This document shows positions 8,054 to 15,653 of a stretch of 64,000 nucleotides of DNA, one piece after another; positions within the stretch are counted from its first letter, which is position 1, and each line of letters starts with the position of its first letter. Source of the stretch: Solirubrobacteraceae bacterium (GTDB taxonomy: Bacteria > Actinomycetota > Thermoleophilia > Solirubrobacterales > Solirubrobacteraceae); assembly GCA_025449845.1 (NCBI GenBank), contig JANWIP010000019.1, positions 62,001 through 126,000 on the forward strand, written 5' to 3'. Under the pieces are notes generated by a model that was not told the DNA's origin, did not search any database, and worked only from the letters and a program-made list of their open reading frames with translations. A program made the translations under genes and the position numbers.

Positions 8054-8536
8054 ATGCTGGGCAACGACTACAAACAGCAGAACTGCTCAATTGCGCGTGC
8101 ACTGGAGCTGGTGGGCGAGCGCTGGACGATCCTCGTGCTGCGCGACATCTTCCTCGGCGTGCGCCGCTTCGATGATCTGCAGCGCAATCTGGGGGTGGCC
8201 CGCAATGTGCTCGCCGCTCGCCTGGAGCGCCTCGTGGGGGAGGGCATCCTGGAGAAGGTCCCTTATCAGGAGCGCCCGCTGCGCCATGAGTACCTGCTGA
8301 GCGACAAGGGTCTGGATCTGTGGCCGGTGGTGGTCGAGCTGCTGCAGTGGGGCGATCGCTACGCGGCGCCGAGCGCGGGACCGCCGATCCTGCTCCGCCA
8401 CAAGGGCTGCGGCGGCGTGCTCGGTGAGCGCCGCATCTGCTCGGACTGCGCTCAGCCGCTCAGCGTGCGCGATGTGCGCGCCGAGCCTGGTCCCGGCGCT
8501 TCCGCTCGCCAGGCTTCATTGGCGCGCCACAGATAG
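8054..8536 (+). CDS. HxlR-family winged-helix regulator
   Basis: A 160-residue HxlR-type regulator. The HxlR domain (residues 10-105) includes CSIARALELVGERWTILVLR, FDDLQRNLGVARNVLAARL and YLLSDKGLDLWPVV. A short C-terminal module with Cys pairs (HKGCGG and ICSDC) resembles the zinc-ribbon-like tail of some family members. It is divergent from the exporter at 6565-7947, so an HxlR-controlled efflux pair is likely. The last 85 bp overlap, in antisense, the 3' end of the gene at 8452-8859; the final 15 residues may therefore be poorly conserved. Confidence 0.88.
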   Translation: MLGNDYKQQNCSIARALELVGERWTILVLRDIFLGVRRFDDLQRNLGVARNVLAARLERLVGEGILEKVPYQERPLRHEYLLSDKGLDLWPVVVELLQWGDRYAAPSAGPPILLRHKGCGGVLGERRICSDCAQPLSVRDVRAEPGPGASARQASLARHR

Positions 8537-8859
8537 ACCAGCGTGCCGAGCGCCAGCAGGATCGGCAGGAAGTGTGGCCAGTGGACAGCCAGCAGCGCAA
8601 GCGTCGTGTGCAGCGCCCCGCCGAGAGCGCCGCTGCCCGTCGCGTGATGCGCGCCCGAGATGCTGGCCGCCGAGCACCACCAGTGCGACCACCCGGGCGC
8701 GCTTGCGCCCAGACTCCTCACCAGCAGCGGCTCCAGGCCGACGACCAGCGCGGCCAGCGCCAGGGCGCAGTGGGTCGCCGTGCGGTTGAAGATGCGAGCG
8801 AGGACGCGGAGCGGCAGGCTGGCAATGCCTTTAGGCGGACCGGGGATGCCGGTTGGCAC
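8452..8859 (-). CDS. Small polytopic membrane protein downstream of TetR
   Basis: A 135-residue protein starting with GTG one base after the TetR stop codon, which indicates an operon. It has hydrophobic segments around residues 30-50 (ALALAALVVGLEPLLVRSL) and 85-115 (LGGALHTTLALLAVHWPHF then LPILLALGTLVYLW). The intervening WWCSAASISGAHH stretch carries a Cys and two His that could bind metal, loosely recalling MerC-like proteins, but I would not assign that family. The 3' end overlaps the convergent HxlR gene by 85 bp. Confidence 0.55.
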   Translation of the reverse strand: MPTGIPGPPKGIASLPLRVLARIFNRTATHCALALAALVVGLEPLLVRSLGASAPGWSHWWCSAASISGAHHATGSGALGGALHTTLALLAVHWPHFLPILLALGTLVYLWRANEAWRAEAPGPGSARTSRTLSG

Positions 8860-8860
8860 G

Positions 8861-9454
8861 TCAGCCCTCGCCCTCACGGCTTGACTCCAGCGCCGCGCGC
8901 ACGAGCGCCACCGCCGCGGCGCCCGCGGCGGCCATCGGCTCGGTGCTGCGCATCGCGCGGCAGAAGATGAAGGCGCCCTCCAGCAGCGAGAGCATCGAGA
9001 AGGCCAGTTCACGCGCGGGCACGCGCGCGATGCCGGCAAACACGAAGTACTCGGTGGCTCCGGCCATCCACTCCTCAAAAACATCGGCCGTGGCCTGGCG
9101 CAAGGTGTCGTTGGTGCTGGCCACCTCCAGCGCCACCGTGGCGATCGGGCAGGCGTCGGCGTAGTCGGTTTCGCGCAGCGTCTCGCCGGCGCCGCTGAAG
9201 AAGGCCTCGACCGCATCGAGCACCTCGGGGTTCTCGGCGATGACCTCCACGAAGATCTGCATGTAGAGGCGGCCACTGGTGCGGATCACCTCTGCGCCCA
9301 GCTCCTCCTTGCCGCCGGGGAAGAAGTGGTAGACCGAGCCGAAAGGCGCCGAGGCGTCGGCCGCGATCTGCTTCATACCCGTGGCCGTATAGCCCTGGCG
9401 ACGGAACAGCTCGGCGGTGCTGTCGAGGATGCGTTCCTTGGTGCTGCTGGGCAT
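8861..9454 (-). CDS. TetR-family regulator, LmrA/YxaF-like
   Basis: A 197-residue TetR regulator. The N-terminal helix-turn-helix covers ILDSTAELFRRQGYTATGM to SVYHFF (residues 9-45). The ligand-binding domain contains the ACPIATVALEVA segment characteristic of the LmrA/YxaF group, which controls multidrug exporters and oxidoreductases. It is divergent from the small membrane protein gene at 9590 and co-directional with the membrane protein gene directly downstream, so both are plausible targets. The ribosome site GAAGGA is 12 bases from the ATG, slightly distant. Confidence 0.9.
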   Translation of the reverse strand: MPSSTKERILDSTAELFRRQGYTATGMKQIAADASAPFGSVYHFFPGGKEELGAEVIRTSGRLYMQIFVEVIAENPEVLDAVEAFFSGAGETLRETDYADACPIATVALEVASTNDTLRQATADVFEEWMAGATEYFVFAGIARVPARELAFSMLSLLEGAFIFCRAMRSTEPMAAAGAAAVALVRAALESSREGEG

Positions 9455-9589
9455 GAGGGTTGAGATTCCTTCGCTTTGAGGTGCCGCGGTTTGTGCCTGG
9501 CGGCGGAGCGGTGCGCGGGCTTGCGCGCTGTCGTGGTTTCTGACAGAGTACCCTCTCTAGAACGATCTATCAACTCCGTGGAGGCCACC

Positions 9590-10015
9590 GTGCTAGCAGA
9601 CCAGCAGCGCAGACTCACTGTGCTGAAGACAATCCTCGCGGCCAGCATCCTTTCGACCGCGATCCACTACACCCACAACTTCATCGCCGTCGATCAGTAC
9701 CCAGGTCCCAAGGGCAGCTTCTACACAGTCGTGCGCGTGGCGATCGTCGTGGCCTGGCCGCTGCTCACCTGGATCGGCCTGATGGGCTACCGCCGCTACC
9801 GCGAAGGACGCTATCGCGAGGCACACGTATGCCTCGTGGTCTATTCCTTCACCGGCCTGGCCACCATGGGCCACTTTCTCTACGGCAATCCGCAGATACC
9901 TGGCTTCTTCTATGCCACCCTTTTCACCGACGCCATCGCTGGCCTGGCGGTGCTGGCCTTCGTCCTGTGGTCGGTGAACTCCATGCCACCTCACGCCGAA
10001 GGGGCCAGTGCGTAG
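9590..10015 (+). CDS. Four-helix membrane protein, unknown function
   Basis: A 141-residue membrane protein with four predicted helices (KTILAASILSTAIHYTHNF, VVRVAIVVAWPLLTWIGLM, VCLVVYSFTGLATMGHFLY and YATLFTDAIAGLAVLAFVLW). The GTG at 9590 is chosen because GGAGG lies five bases upstream; a longer in-frame form from 9476 would run into the TetR promoter region. Conserved-looking His residues (HYTHN, GHFLYG) sit at helix edges. It is divergent from the TetR gene and may be its target. The family is not recognised. Confidence 0.7.
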   Translation: MLADQQRRLTVLKTILAASILSTAIHYTHNFIAVDQYPGPKGSFYTVVRVAIVVAWPLLTWIGLMGYRRYREGRYREAHVCLVVYSFTGLATMGHFLYGNPQIPGFFYATLFTDAIAGLAVLAFVLWSVNSMPPHAEGASA

Positions 10016-10070
10016 CGGCATTTACGCCGAGCGAGCCTTGCTTGTGCTCGAAGGCCGGGCTTGAGGCGGA

Positions 10071-10892
10071 TTACGGCCCGCGAAGTCCGTGCCCGCCCGC
10101 GCCGAAGGGGCCGGTGCCGAGCATGCCGTGGCGCAGGCGCTGTACCTGGCGCAGCTCCTGCACATCCTCATCGATCGCCACCGGCCCAGCCCCACCGCCG
10201 AGCAGCTCGGGCTCCAGGCGCTTGCGCACGAGCTCGCCTGCGATCGCATCCACGCGCTGCGCCCCCGCGCCGGGCCGCGAGCTGACGATGCGCTGCAGGC
10301 GCTTGCCGCGAAAGACCAATCCCACGCCGTCGTCCACCGCCCAGCCTCCGGGCAAGGTCCCGCTGCGCACCGCCGCCAGCCACACCGGCAGGCGCTCGGG
10401 CTCGCCGTCGGCGTGCACCGTCAGCGAACCTTCGAGCAGCCCCAGGCCCGCAAAGGGCTCGGGCGGACCGCTGGAGCACGTGATGCCGCCTTCAAACCAG
10501 CACATCGCCCCCGCACTGAGGCCCGCGAGCACGACGCCCTGACGCCAGGCTCTGATCAAGAGCTCACCGAGACCGTGGGCCTGCCAGATGGCCAGCAGGT
10601 TGCGCATCGAGCCTCCGCCCACGTAGATGATGTCCTGCTCAAGCACCGTCTCCTCCAGCGAGCGCTGCATATCGCGCAGGTGAAACAGCGATAGGTGCTC
10701 CGGCACACAGGGGCGGCCCACGAAGCGCGCCTGGAAGGCGTTGATCTGCGCGTTGGGGTCGCCTGAGGCCGTAGGCAGGAAGAGGATCCGCGGCACCGTG
10801 ATGTCCGCGGGGGCGAGGCTGAGCACGAAGTCGTCAAGCAGCGGATTGCTCGGCTCCATCGTGAAGCCTCCGCCGCCCATCGCGAAGATCAC
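10071..10892 (-). CDS. Peptidase S51-like protein (PepE / cyanophycinase fold), copy 1
   Basis: A 273-residue protein of the class I glutamine-amidotransferase-like fold used by peptidase family S51 (dipeptidase E, cyanophycinase). Visible elements are the N-terminal AMGGGGFTMEPSNPLLDDF strand, RILFLPTASGD, DIIYVGGGSM and the nucleophile elbow GLSAGAMCWFEGG. The GTG at 10892 is preferred, because GAGGA lies 10 bases upstream. A longer frame back to a TTG at 11027 adds an Asp/Glu-rich stretch and overlaps the neighbouring gene. It is the second of two tandem S51-like genes. The substrate is probably a small Asp- or Glu-containing peptide, but that is inference. Confidence 0.82.
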   Translation of the reverse strand: MIFAMGGGGFTMEPSNPLLDDFVLSLAPADITVPRILFLPTASGDPNAQINAFQARFVGRPCVPEHLSLFHLRDMQRSLEETVLEQDIIYVGGGSMRNLLAIWQAHGLGELLIRAWRQGVVLAGLSAGAMCWFEGGITCSSGPPEPFAGLGLLEGSLTVHADGEPERLPVWLAAVRSGTLPGGWAVDDGVGLVFRGKRLQRIVSSRPGAGAQRVDAIAGELVRKRLEPELLGGGAGPVAIDEDVQELRQVQRLRHGMLGTGPFGAGGHGLRGP

Positions 10893-11002
10893 TCGCTGAT
10901 CGTCCTCGACCGCTGCGAGCCGCTGATCGTCCTCGCGCCCGTTGGTGTCGCGCTCGTTGGCGTGCTCGTCGTCCTCGCTCGCGTCGGGATCGGCAGCTGC
11001 GC

Positions 11003-11713
11003 TCACGCTGCGACCACTGACGCGCAAGGTCTGGAGGATTCGAAGTCATCTCCCAGATAGGCGACCTCCAGCGGAACCTCCACCACGCTATGTCCGCGTG
11101 GCTCGACCCTGTACGCCTTGGCCTGCGGACGCGAGCTGACCACCCGCATCAGCCGTCGCCCGCAGAAATGCAGCGCTGCGCCATCGTCGGTGGCGAAGCC
11201 TGCGCGCATGCCATCGCCTACGAAACGGTGATACTCCTCGCGCCGCTGGGGCTCGGCGTCGTAGTGCACGCAGTTGGAGTACGGCAAAAGCCCCAATCCC
11301 CGTACCCGTCGCGGCGGACCATGAAAGGCGCTCAGGGCCTCGCTGAACCAGCACAGCGAGCCCGCGGAAGGACCGCACATCACGATGCCCTGCTCCCATG
11401 CGCGATGCAGCACCTCATCCAGGCCGTGCGCGCGCCACACGCCCAGCATGCTCACCACATTGCCGCCGCCCACATAGATCACATCCTGGGAGAGCAGGTG
11501 CGAGGCCACGTCCTCCTCGACCCCGCCCGTGCCCTGGTCGCGGCGGAAGAGCGACACATGACTCGCCTCGCATTCCGCCGAGAAACGGCGGTAGAAGCGC
11601 ACCACGTAGTGGTCCGCATCGCCTGAGGCCGTCGGCAGGAAGCACACGCGTGGGCGCGCCACGCCGGCCAGCGAGAGCACGTAGTCATCGAGCAACGAAC
11701 TGTCCTTCTCCAT
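11003..11713 (-). CDS. Peptidase S51-like protein, copy 2, apparent 5' frameshift
   Basis: A 236-residue S51-like protein (RVCFLPTASGD, DVIYVGGGNVV, nucleophile elbow CGPSAGSLCWF), paralogous to the adjacent copy 1. As read, it starts at MEKDSS and lacks the first beta strand. In-frame translation upstream gives ILALGGGGFS, the missing conserved strand, but no ATG, GTG or TTG precedes it in that frame. An ATG at 11771 preceded by AGAGAGG lies one base out of frame. Removing one base from the C4 run (plus-strand G4 at 11748-11751) would fuse it to the conserved strand. It is therefore a frameshift, a sequencing error, or a rare start codon. Confidence 0.75.
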   Translation of the reverse strand: MEKDSSLLDDYVLSLAGVARPRVCFLPTASGDADHYVVRFYRRFSAECEASHVSLFRRDQGTGGVEEDVASHLLSQDVIYVGGGNVVSMLGVWRAHGLDEVLHRAWEQGIVMCGPSAGSLCWFSEALSAFHGPPRRVRGLGLLPYSNCVHYDAEPQRREEYHRFVGDGMRAGFATDDGAALHFCGRRLMRVVSSRPQAKAYRVEPRGHSVVEVPLEVAYLGDDFESSRPCASVVAA

Positions 11714-11950
11714 CGAGAAGCCGCCACCACCCAGGGCGAGTATCTGAGGGGTTGAGGGTCGCGTGGTTCATCACCTCTCTAGCTGACGGTCGTCGGGGGT
11801 CGCCGCGGAGCTGGCGCGGGTTGAGTTCGTAGCTAAGTGTCGCCGCGTGGGGTCACTGCGCCATATGGACGGCGGTTGGAATTTGTGCTGGGCTCTCTGG
11901 ACATCCGACTATCACCCCGGGAGGAGGGCGGTTCGCGCAACAATCCGCAC

Positions 11951-12649
11951 GTGAAGATCCTCGTGGTGGATGACGACCGCGCCGTGCGTGAGGCGCTCAG
12001 GCGCGCATTGCAACTGGCCGGTTATGAGGTGCAGGGCGCTGAGGATGGCACTCGCGCGCTGGACGCGATCGCCACCGATATCCCTGACGCCGTCGTACTG
12101 GACGTGGGGCTGCCGGGCATGGACGGCTTGGAGGTGTGCCGCCGCCTGCGCCGCCTGCAGAACCGCGTGCCGATCCTGATGCTGACCGCGCTTGACGCTG
12201 TGGAGGATCGCATCGACGGCCTGGATGCCGGCGCTGATGACTACATGACCAAGCCTTTTGACGTCGGCGAGTTGAAGGCTCGCCTGCGCGCGTTGCTGCG
12301 CCGCTCGGGCCAGGGGTCTGGTGAAGAAGGCAACGGTGAGGGCGAGGAGGACGTGCCGGTGTTCGCCGGCGTGCGCCTGGACGGCATCCGGCACGGCGCC
12401 GTGGTGGGGGACAAGCTCGTCGAGTTGACGCGCACCGAGTATCAGCTGCTTGAGCTCTTCATGCGCAATCCCCAGCGCGTGCTGGCCCACAACGTCATCT
12501 ACGAGCGTGTCTGGGGCTATGACTTCGGGCCCACCTCCAACGCCTTGCGCGTCTACATCGGATATCTGCGCCGCAAGCTGGAGGATGCCGGGGCTCCTCA
12601 TCTGATTCACACCGTGCGCGGTCTCGGCTACGTCTTGCGCGAGCCTTGA
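11951..12649 (+). CDS. OmpR-family response regulator (MprA-like)
   Basis: A 232-residue two-component response regulator. The receiver domain (1-115) has the acidic pocket VVDDD, phospho-acceptor Asp51 in VVLDVGLPGMDG, Thr in LMLTAL and Lys in MTKPFD. A winged-helix DNA-binding domain (about 135-230) contains VELTRTEYQLLELFMRNP and RRKLEDAG. The GTG at 11951 gives the normal family N-terminus; a longer frame from 11837 would add 38 unlikely residues. A GGGAGGAGG tract lies about 24 bases upstream, too far for a good ribosome site. The cognate kinase gene follows directly. Confidence 0.93.
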   Translation: MKILVVDDDRAVREALRRALQLAGYEVQGAEDGTRALDAIATDIPDAVVLDVGLPGMDGLEVCRRLRRLQNRVPILMLTALDAVEDRIDGLDAGADDYMTKPFDVGELKARLRALLRRSGQGSGEEGNGEGEEDVPVFAGVRLDGIRHGAVVGDKLVELTRTEYQLLELFMRNPQRVLAHNVIYERVWGYDFGPTSNALRVYIGYLRRKLEDAGAPHLIHTVRGLGYVLREP

Positions 12650-12651
12650 TC

Positions 12652-14199
12652 ATGATCATGAGCATGCGCGCGCGCATCGCCGCGACCGCGGGCGTATCCG
12701 TTGCGCTTGCCGTGCTCGTGGCTGCACTGGGGCTGTATCTCGGCGTGCGCTCGGATCTGCGCGGGGAAATCGACAAGTCGCTGCGCGCGCGGGCGAGTGT
12801 TCTCTCGGCACCTGCCTTCAGTGGGCGGCCCGGTCCGGGCCGCCCTCCCAGGCGCGCCGGGGGCGGGCTGCCTCCGGGGAACGGGGGTGGGCCGCCTCCG
12901 CGCGATGGAGACGCAGATGACGGCGGTCCGGCAGGTGCCCCCAGTGCGGGTAGTGCTCCGCGTGGCACCCCCGACGGCGGTGGTCCGGGTGGCGCGCCCG
13001 ACGGTTTTCCCGCCAATGTCCTGCCGGCTCCGTTTGGTGAGGCGCAGGGCTACGTGCAGTTCATCTCGCCTCAGGGGGCGCTGGTGGTGCCCGGCGGTCA
13101 GCGTTCCCCCGCGCGCATCGCTCCCACCGCGCAGGAGGCGCTGATTGCCAGCCGCGGCAGTGGCAGCGCATTCACCGATCGCACCGTCAGAGGCATCAGG
13201 CTGCGCATCCTCACGCTTGGCACCGGCGCTCGTGGCGCGGTGATGGTGGCCCGGCCGCTCACCGAGGTCGACCACGAGCTCAGCAGGCTGCTCCTCCTCC
13301 TGCTGGTGATCGGTGCGGCGGGAAGCGCGCTGGCGGTGTTGCTTGGGGCGCTGGTGGCGCGCACCGCGCTTGCGCCGATCGCGCGCTTCACCAGACGTAC
13401 CGAGAGCTTGAGCGACAACCTGGATCTCTCCCAGCGCCTGGATGTCAGTGGTCGCGACGAGCTGGCGCGGCTGGCGCAGAGCTTCAACGCCACGCTCGAT
13501 GCGCTTGAGCACTCCGTGCTTGCCCAGCGTCATCTGATCGCCGACGCCGGTCATGAGCTGCGCACTCCCATCGCCAGCCTGCGCGCCAATATCCAGGTGC
13601 TCCAGGAGGCGGATCGTCTGCCGCCCCACGAGCTGGAGAACTTGCGTCAGGACGTGCTGGCGGAGCTGGATGAGCTGACGGCGCTCGTCGCCGACGTCGT
13701 GGAGTTGGCCCGCGGCGGCGAACACGACGCGGGGGATGTGTCACTTGACGACGTGCGCCTGGATCACATCGTCGAACATGCCCTCACACGCGCGCGCCGC
13801 CGTGGTGACGTGCGCTTTGAGTCCCGGCTGCAGCCCACGCTCCTGCGCGGCCAGGGCCAGCGCATCGATCGCGCCGTCTCGAACCTGCTGGACAACGCTC
13901 TCAAGTTCACTCCGCCGCAGGGGCTTATCGAAGTCGAGCTGAAGGATGGCGAGCTGACCGTGCGCGACCATGGTCCCGGTTTCGCGGAGTCCGATCTGCC
14001 GTTTGTATTTGATCGCTTCTACCGCGCCGACGGTGCTCGTGGTCAGCCCGGCTCGGGGCTCGGGCTCGCGATCGTGCGTCAGACTGCGCTCGATGGCGGT
14101 GGCTATGCCAAGGCCGGGAACGCGCCCGGCGGCGGGGCGCTGCTGTGCGTCAGCTTCGGCTCATACACAGCTCCTACACAAGCCAAGGGCCTGACTTAG
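12652..14199 (+). CDS. Sensor histidine kinase (MprB-like)
   Basis: A 515-residue membrane sensor kinase paired with the preceding regulator. It has a first helix (ATAGVSVALAVLVAALGLYL), an extracytoplasmic region of about 170 residues rich in Gly and Pro, a second helix near residue 215 (LLLLLLVIGAAGSALAVLL), a HAMP domain, a HisKA domain with His301 in DAGHELRTP, and a HATPase domain (NLLDNALKFTPP, GSGLGLAIVR). Several starts are possible: a TTG at 12646 overlapping the regulator stop, and ATGs at 12652, 12658 and 12664. The Gly/Pro-rich sensor insert is low complexity and gives no ligand clue. Confidence 0.92.
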   Translation: MIMSMRARIAATAGVSVALAVLVAALGLYLGVRSDLRGEIDKSLRARASVLSAPAFSGRPGPGRPPRRAGGGLPPGNGGGPPPRDGDADDGGPAGAPSAGSAPRGTPDGGGPGGAPDGFPANVLPAPFGEAQGYVQFISPQGALVVPGGQRSPARIAPTAQEALIASRGSGSAFTDRTVRGIRLRILTLGTGARGAVMVARPLTEVDHELSRLLLLLLVIGAAGSALAVLLGALVARTALAPIARFTRRTESLSDNLDLSQRLDVSGRDELARLAQSFNATLDALEHSVLAQRHLIADAGHELRTPIASLRANIQVLQEADRLPPHELENLRQDVLAELDELTALVADVVELARGGEHDAGDVSLDDVRLDHIVEHALTRARRRGDVRFESRLQPTLLRGQGQRIDRAVSNLLDNALKFTPPQGLIEVELKDGELTVRDHGPGFAESDLPFVFDRFYRADGARGQPGSGLGLAIVRQTALDGGGYAKAGNAPGGGALLCVSFGSYTAPTQAKGLT

Positions 14200-14267
14200 C
14201 CGCCCGGCGCAGGATGGCAGTGCAAGGCGAGGGGCGTAAACCAATCCCCTCAACCCAGGAGGTCTCA

Positions 14268-14612
14268 ATGAAGCGATCGAACATGCTCAGGGCGGTGCTT
14301 GTCACCGCCGCGCTGGGCGCGGGAGGTGCGGCGGCCGGCATTGCCGGTGCTGCGGCCGCGCCTAGCGGATCGGGCAGCACGCCCCCCAGCACGAGCAGCA
14401 CTCCTAGTACCAGCACTGCTCCCAACACGAGCACTGCTCCCAACACGAACACCAACCCATCGACCCCATCGCCGAAATCCCCGATGCCTAACGGCAACTG
14501 CCCGCATATGGGCTCCGGTTCGGGCTCTGGCTCGGGCTCCGGTTCGGGTTCGGGATCGCATTCGGGCTCCTACCCGGGTGGCGGTCCTGGTCCCGCGGTG
14601 ACCTACCAGTAG
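14268..14612 (+). CDS. Exported Ser/Thr/Gly-rich low-complexity protein
   Basis: A 114-residue protein with a clear signal peptide (MKRSNMLRAVLVTAALGAGG through AAAAP). After it comes a Ser/Thr/Pro/Asn-rich stretch built on TSTAPN repeats, a CPHM motif and a (GS)n tract. The start is supported by CAGGAGG six bases upstream. It follows the two-component pair and may be a target of it, as small exported proteins often are next to such systems. The Cys-Pro-His-Met motif could bind a metal. Simple repeats make length variation between strains likely. Confidence 0.75.
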   Translation: MKRSNMLRAVLVTAALGAGGAAAGIAGAAAAPSGSGSTPPSTSSTPSTSTAPNTSTAPNTNTNPSTPSPKSPMPNGNCPHMGSGSGSGSGSGSGSGSHSGSYPGGGPGPAVTYQ

Positions 14613-14633
14613 ACGATTGACGCCAACTCCACC

Positions 14634-14690
14634 CCACGCCCCGGCGATCCGCGAGCGCGGTCAAGCGCGGCGGGAACGCCCGGGGCGTGG
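14634..14690 (+). terminator. Inverted repeat after the exported-protein gene
   Basis: An 11-bp perfect inverted repeat, CCACGCCCCGG (14634-14644) with CCGGGGCGTGG (14680-14690), encloses a GC-rich loop that can itself fold. It lies downstream of the exported protein and about 60 bp before the PHP gene. No T tract follows, so a GC-hairpin terminator or a 5' leader structure are both possible. Confidence 0.45.
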
Positions 14691-14752
14691 AGCGGGCGTC
14701 GCAGTGGGCCTGCCGAGGAGGGCTGGCCGATAAGATCGCTCCTCACCTTTGT

Positions 14753-15643
14753 ATGAGTAATCCCTGGCCGGCATTTGAACTGCAGTCTCACTCGCTGTAC
14801 TCCGACGGCGAACTGCCCGTCGCCGGGGTCATCGAGCACGCCGCGCGCGCGGGCGTTGAGCTGTTGGCGCTGACCGACCACGACACGGTCGACGGCGTCT
14901 CCGAGGCGCTCAGCGCGGCGGCTTCGCACGGCATCGCGCTGCTGCCCGCCACCGAGATCTCCGCGGTCGATGGCTCATACGAGGACCTGCACCTGCTGGG
15001 CTATGGCATTCGCCACGACGATCCCGTGCTGCGCGACCGCCTCGCCGGCGCGCGCGGGGATCGTGAGGCGCGTGCCGGGCGCATGACGCAGAAGCTCGAA
15101 GAGCTGGGCTTCGAGGTCGATCAGGCTCCCTTGCAGGCGCGGCTTGACGCGGGCAAGCCGCTTGGGCGCCCTCACCTTTCAGCGGCGGTGCTGTCGCATC
15201 CGGCCAACGCCGCCCGGCTGGCCGAGGAAGGCCACGACGATGTCGCCTCCTTCTTGCCTGCCTACCTGATCCCCGGCACCCCCGCCTACTCGGGGCGCAC
15301 CGAGCCCACGGTGGGGGAGGCGATCGATTGGATCCACGAGGCCGGCGGCGTGGCGGTATGGGCGCACCCGTTCTGGGACATCGATTCTCCTGGAGAGGTG
15401 CTTGAGGCGATCGATCGCTTCGTGGCCTTGGGCGTCGATGGCGTGGAGTGCTTCTACGTGACCTACGACGGCCCTCAGACGCAGCTCCTGGCCGATCGTT
15501 GCGAGGAGCTGGGGTTGCTCACAACGGGCTCCTCGGATTTCCACGGGCCGGCGCATCGGCTCTTCAGCCGCTTCCTCGCCCACAAGCTGCACGGCCACCA
15601 ACCCAATCTCGGCCCCCTCGCCGACGCTGTAGTGGCGGTCTAA
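14753..15643 (+). CDS. PHP-domain phosphoesterase (YciV / pAp phosphatase-like)
   Basis: A 296-residue PHP-superfamily metal-dependent phosphoesterase. Metal-binding motifs are visible: HSLYSDGE (His13, Asp18), LTDHDT (Asp42, His43), TEIS (Glu68), WAHPFW and SSDFHG. This layout matches the YciV/RNase AM and 3',5'-nucleoside bisphosphate phosphatase group, which can hydrolyse pAp, the by-product of PAPS-dependent sulfotransfer. The ATG at 14753 gives the canonical N-terminus. It is the first gene of a tight run with two arylsulfotransferases and an exporter (gap of 10 bp to the next gene), so a role in pAp recycling is attractive but inferred. Confidence 0.87.
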   Translation: MSNPWPAFELQSHSLYSDGELPVAGVIEHAARAGVELLALTDHDTVDGVSEALSAAASHGIALLPATEISAVDGSYEDLHLLGYGIRHDDPVLRDRLAGARGDREARAGRMTQKLEELGFEVDQAPLQARLDAGKPLGRPHLSAAVLSHPANAARLAEEGHDDVASFLPAYLIPGTPAYSGRTEPTVGEAIDWIHEAGGVAVWAHPFWDIDSPGEVLEAIDRFVALGVDGVECFYVTYDGPQTQLLADRCEELGLLTTGSSDFHGPAHRLFSRFLAHKLHGHQPNLGPLADAVVAV

Positions 15644-15653
15644 GGGGCGCAGC

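Noticed and set aside
9541-9589. TetR operator around TAGAACGATCTA
   Set aside because: Only the four-base ends are complementary, so the symmetry is too weak to call, although the location between divergent genes is suitable.
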